Shown one piece after another: positions 62,963 to 64,000 of a DNA stretch of 64,000 nt. The notes under the pieces are model-generated. The model did no database searches, was not told where the DNA came from, and was given only the letters and a program-made list of their open reading frames with translations. Each line of letters opens with the position of its first letter. The first letter of the stretch is position 1. Position numbers and translations under genes: made by a program. Source of the stretch: an uncultured Collinsella sp. (GTDB lineage: Bacteria > Actinomycetota > Coriobacteriia > Coriobacteriales > Coriobacteriaceae); assembly GCA_900543275.1 (NCBI GenBank), contig UQQL01000003.1, positions 1-64,000 on the forward strand, given 5' to 3'.

Positions 62963-63532
62963 ATGAATGAGATTTCCAACATACATGCGTTTGAGGACGA
63001 GGATTTTCTACACGCTTGCTTCGTGTGGGGGATGGCCGTGATCGCAGTGTTTGCCGTGTGCCTGGTGCCGGTGTTTATGCTGTTGGGCGGGCCTGCGGAC
63101 TTGGACGCGGCTGAGGCGGGCGGCTGGATGGCTGTCGTGGGCTGGATAGTCGGCTTGGCTGCGGTCTCAATGGCATCGTTTGCCGTGCACGAGCTGGTGC
63201 ATGCGGTGTTTTTTAAGCTGCTGGCGCCTGCGGGCGCGCAGGTGACCTTTGGGGCGAATCGCGAGACGGCGATGATCTATGCCTGCGCCGAGGGCGTTGT
63301 GTATTCGCGCCGGCGGTACATGGCGGTTTGCCTGGCGCCGACGGTTGTTGTGACGACAGCGTTTGCCCTGGGGTTTGCGTTCTCGGACTATCCGCTGCTG
63401 TGCTACCTGGCGGCTGGTCTGCACTTGTCGGGCTGTGTGGGTGATTGGTATTACGTGCGGACCATTCTGCGCGACCGCCGTATCGTCGCCTGCGAGGATA
63501 CGTCCTTTGGCGTGCGCTTTTTCGCAAAGTAG
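62963..63532 (+). CDS. DUF3267 family membrane zinc-metalloprotease-like protein
   Basis: A 189-residue protein with several membrane helices. The HELVHAVFF segment gives an HExxH-type zinc site in the second or third helix. The C-terminal GCVGDWYYVRTI is typical of DUF3267, a family near site-2-type proteases. Substrate unknown. It is divergent from metG across 133 bp. There is no clear strong ribosome site. Confidence 0.78.
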   Translation: MNEISNIHAFEDEDFLHACFVWGMAVIAVFAVCLVPVFMLLGGPADLDAAEAGGWMAVVGWIVGLAAVSMASFAVHELVHAVFFKLLAPAGAQVTFGANRETAMIYACAEGVVYSRRRYMAVCLAPTVVVTTAFALGFAFSDYPLLCYLAAGLHLSGCVGDWYYVRTILRDRRIVACEDTSFGVRFFAK

Positions 63533-63593
63533 TCTTTTTGGGACGGGGCTATTTTAGCTGCCATGATGTCGGGGTGAGTTTTCTGGGACGGGG
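63533..63593. repeat. GGGACGGGG-type repeat units upstream of queH
   Basis: Two similar blocks, TTTTTGGGACGGGG at 63535-63548 and TTTTCTGGGACGGGG at 63579-63593, lie within 60 bp. The core also occurs in the palindrome near 6935-6942. This suggests a dispersed short repeat family. The second block overlaps the queH ribosome-site region. Confidence 0.45.
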
Positions 63594-64000
63594 ATGTCGA
63601 TGAAGTCGTTGTTGCTGCATGCGTGCTGTGCACCATGCTCGCTTGAGCCGGTTCGCCTGCTGCGCGAGGAGGGGTTTGAGCCCACGATTTGCTGGACCAA
63701 TCCCAATATTCAACCGCGCGATGAATGGCGGCGGCGTCTGGACGAGCTGCGCCGGTGGTGTGCCGATGGCGACATCGAGCTCATCGAGGCGGGGGAGGAC
63801 CGCGAGCGCTGGGAGGCCGGCGTGGCCCCGCTGGGTGCCGATCGGCCCCGTCGCTGTCGCTCGTGCTATGCCTTGCGCTTGGCCGAGGCATGCCGCGTTG
63901 CCCAGGAGCGCAGGTTTGAATATGTGGGTACGACGCTCGCCGTCTCGCCGTATCAGCTGTTCGACACCTGCAATGATGTTTTGGAGCGTCTGGCTGCCGC
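63594..64000 (+). CDS. queH: Epoxyqueuosine reductase QueH, 3'-truncated by window end
   Basis: A frame opening at ATG 63594 (or 63600) and running off the window; at least 135 codons. HACCAPCSLEPVRLL and the later RCRSCYALRLAEA carry the cysteine pairs of the QueH (DUF208) family, which reduces epoxyqueuosine to queuosine in tRNA in place of QueG. Further EYVGTTLAVSPYQ is typical. The stop is outside the window. GGGGAT-type purines precede the start. Confidence 0.9.
   Translation, partial: MSMKSLLLHACCAPCSLEPVRLLREEGFEPTICWTNPNIQPRDEWRRRLDELRRWCADGDIELIEAGEDRERWEAGVAPLGADRPRRCRSCYALRLAEACRVAQERRFEYVGTTLAVSPYQLFDTCNDVLERLAA

Noticed and set aside
60739..62970. A 743-codon plus-strand frame opposite metG
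   Set aside because: It is the antisense shadow of metG; composition is Val/Gly/Leu/Ala-rich without motifs.

Overview
The window is GC-rich bacterial chromosome. Dense operons, mostly ATG starts with AGGAGG-type ribosome sites, and protein content point to an anaerobic Coriobacteriia actinobacterium, most likely Collinsella or a close relative. The supporting content is a superoxide reductase, formate-THF ligase with FchA and FolD, class III fructose bisphosphatase, DUF4430 surface proteins and C69 dipeptidase. The genus is inferred from protein style and was not tested by a search. Almost all of it is ordinary chromosome; there is no rRNA, no tRNA that I could find, no CRISPR array and no complete insertion sequence. 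Bases 1-50 are not genomic: they are an unremoved Illumina Nextera adapter, so the left edge is a true contig end.

Layout. 0-8 kb: 3' part of fucO, an M42 aminopeptidase, an HTH-HipA kinase fusion, mnmA, cysK divergent from an Rrf2-type regulator, a small membrane protein and a TrpR-like regulator. 8-31 kb, genome maintenance and core metabolism: an AddAB/RexAB-type helicase-nuclease, dnaE, a SWIM-SNF2 helicase, superoxide reductase, a NAD-synthetase-like protein with both active sites degenerate, ruvCAB and fhs. 31-42 kb, accessory and envelope genes: a CDF metal exporter, zinc-ribbon proteins, a SHOCT fragment, a possible type I toxin-antitoxin-like locus, ADP-ribosylglycohydrolase, a DUF1016 nuclease, a secreted PI-PLC-like enzyme, and two tandem paralogous lipoproteins. 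42-48 kb: fchA-folD, C69 dipeptidase and a UbiB-type kinase. 48.5-53.6 kb: a cobalamin riboswitch followed by two surface proteins with five DUF4430 (transcobalamin-like) domains. 53.7-64 kb: two GtrA proteins, fbp, degV, a TIM-barrel-like protein, a 56-residue membrane peptide, an RsmB/NOP methyltransferase, metG, a DUF3267 protein and the start of queH.

How genes work together. fhs, fchA and folD form a one-carbon folate route. FolD here lacks the lysine and glutamine used for cyclohydrolase chemistry, so neighbouring FchA probably supplies that step. addB-addA, dnaE, the SNF2 helicase and ruvCAB form a replication and recombination block. The riboswitch plus DUF4430 pair looks like a cobalamin-controlled surface capture system.

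The intergenic spaces hold several long inverted repeats that look like REP or MITE families. The observations most worth follow-up are the riboswitch-DUF4430 locus (48.56-53.57 kb), the 30-residue peptide with a convergent putative RNA (34.06-34.36 kb), the doubly degenerate NadE-like protein (23.1-25.1 kb), and the FchA-FolD pair.
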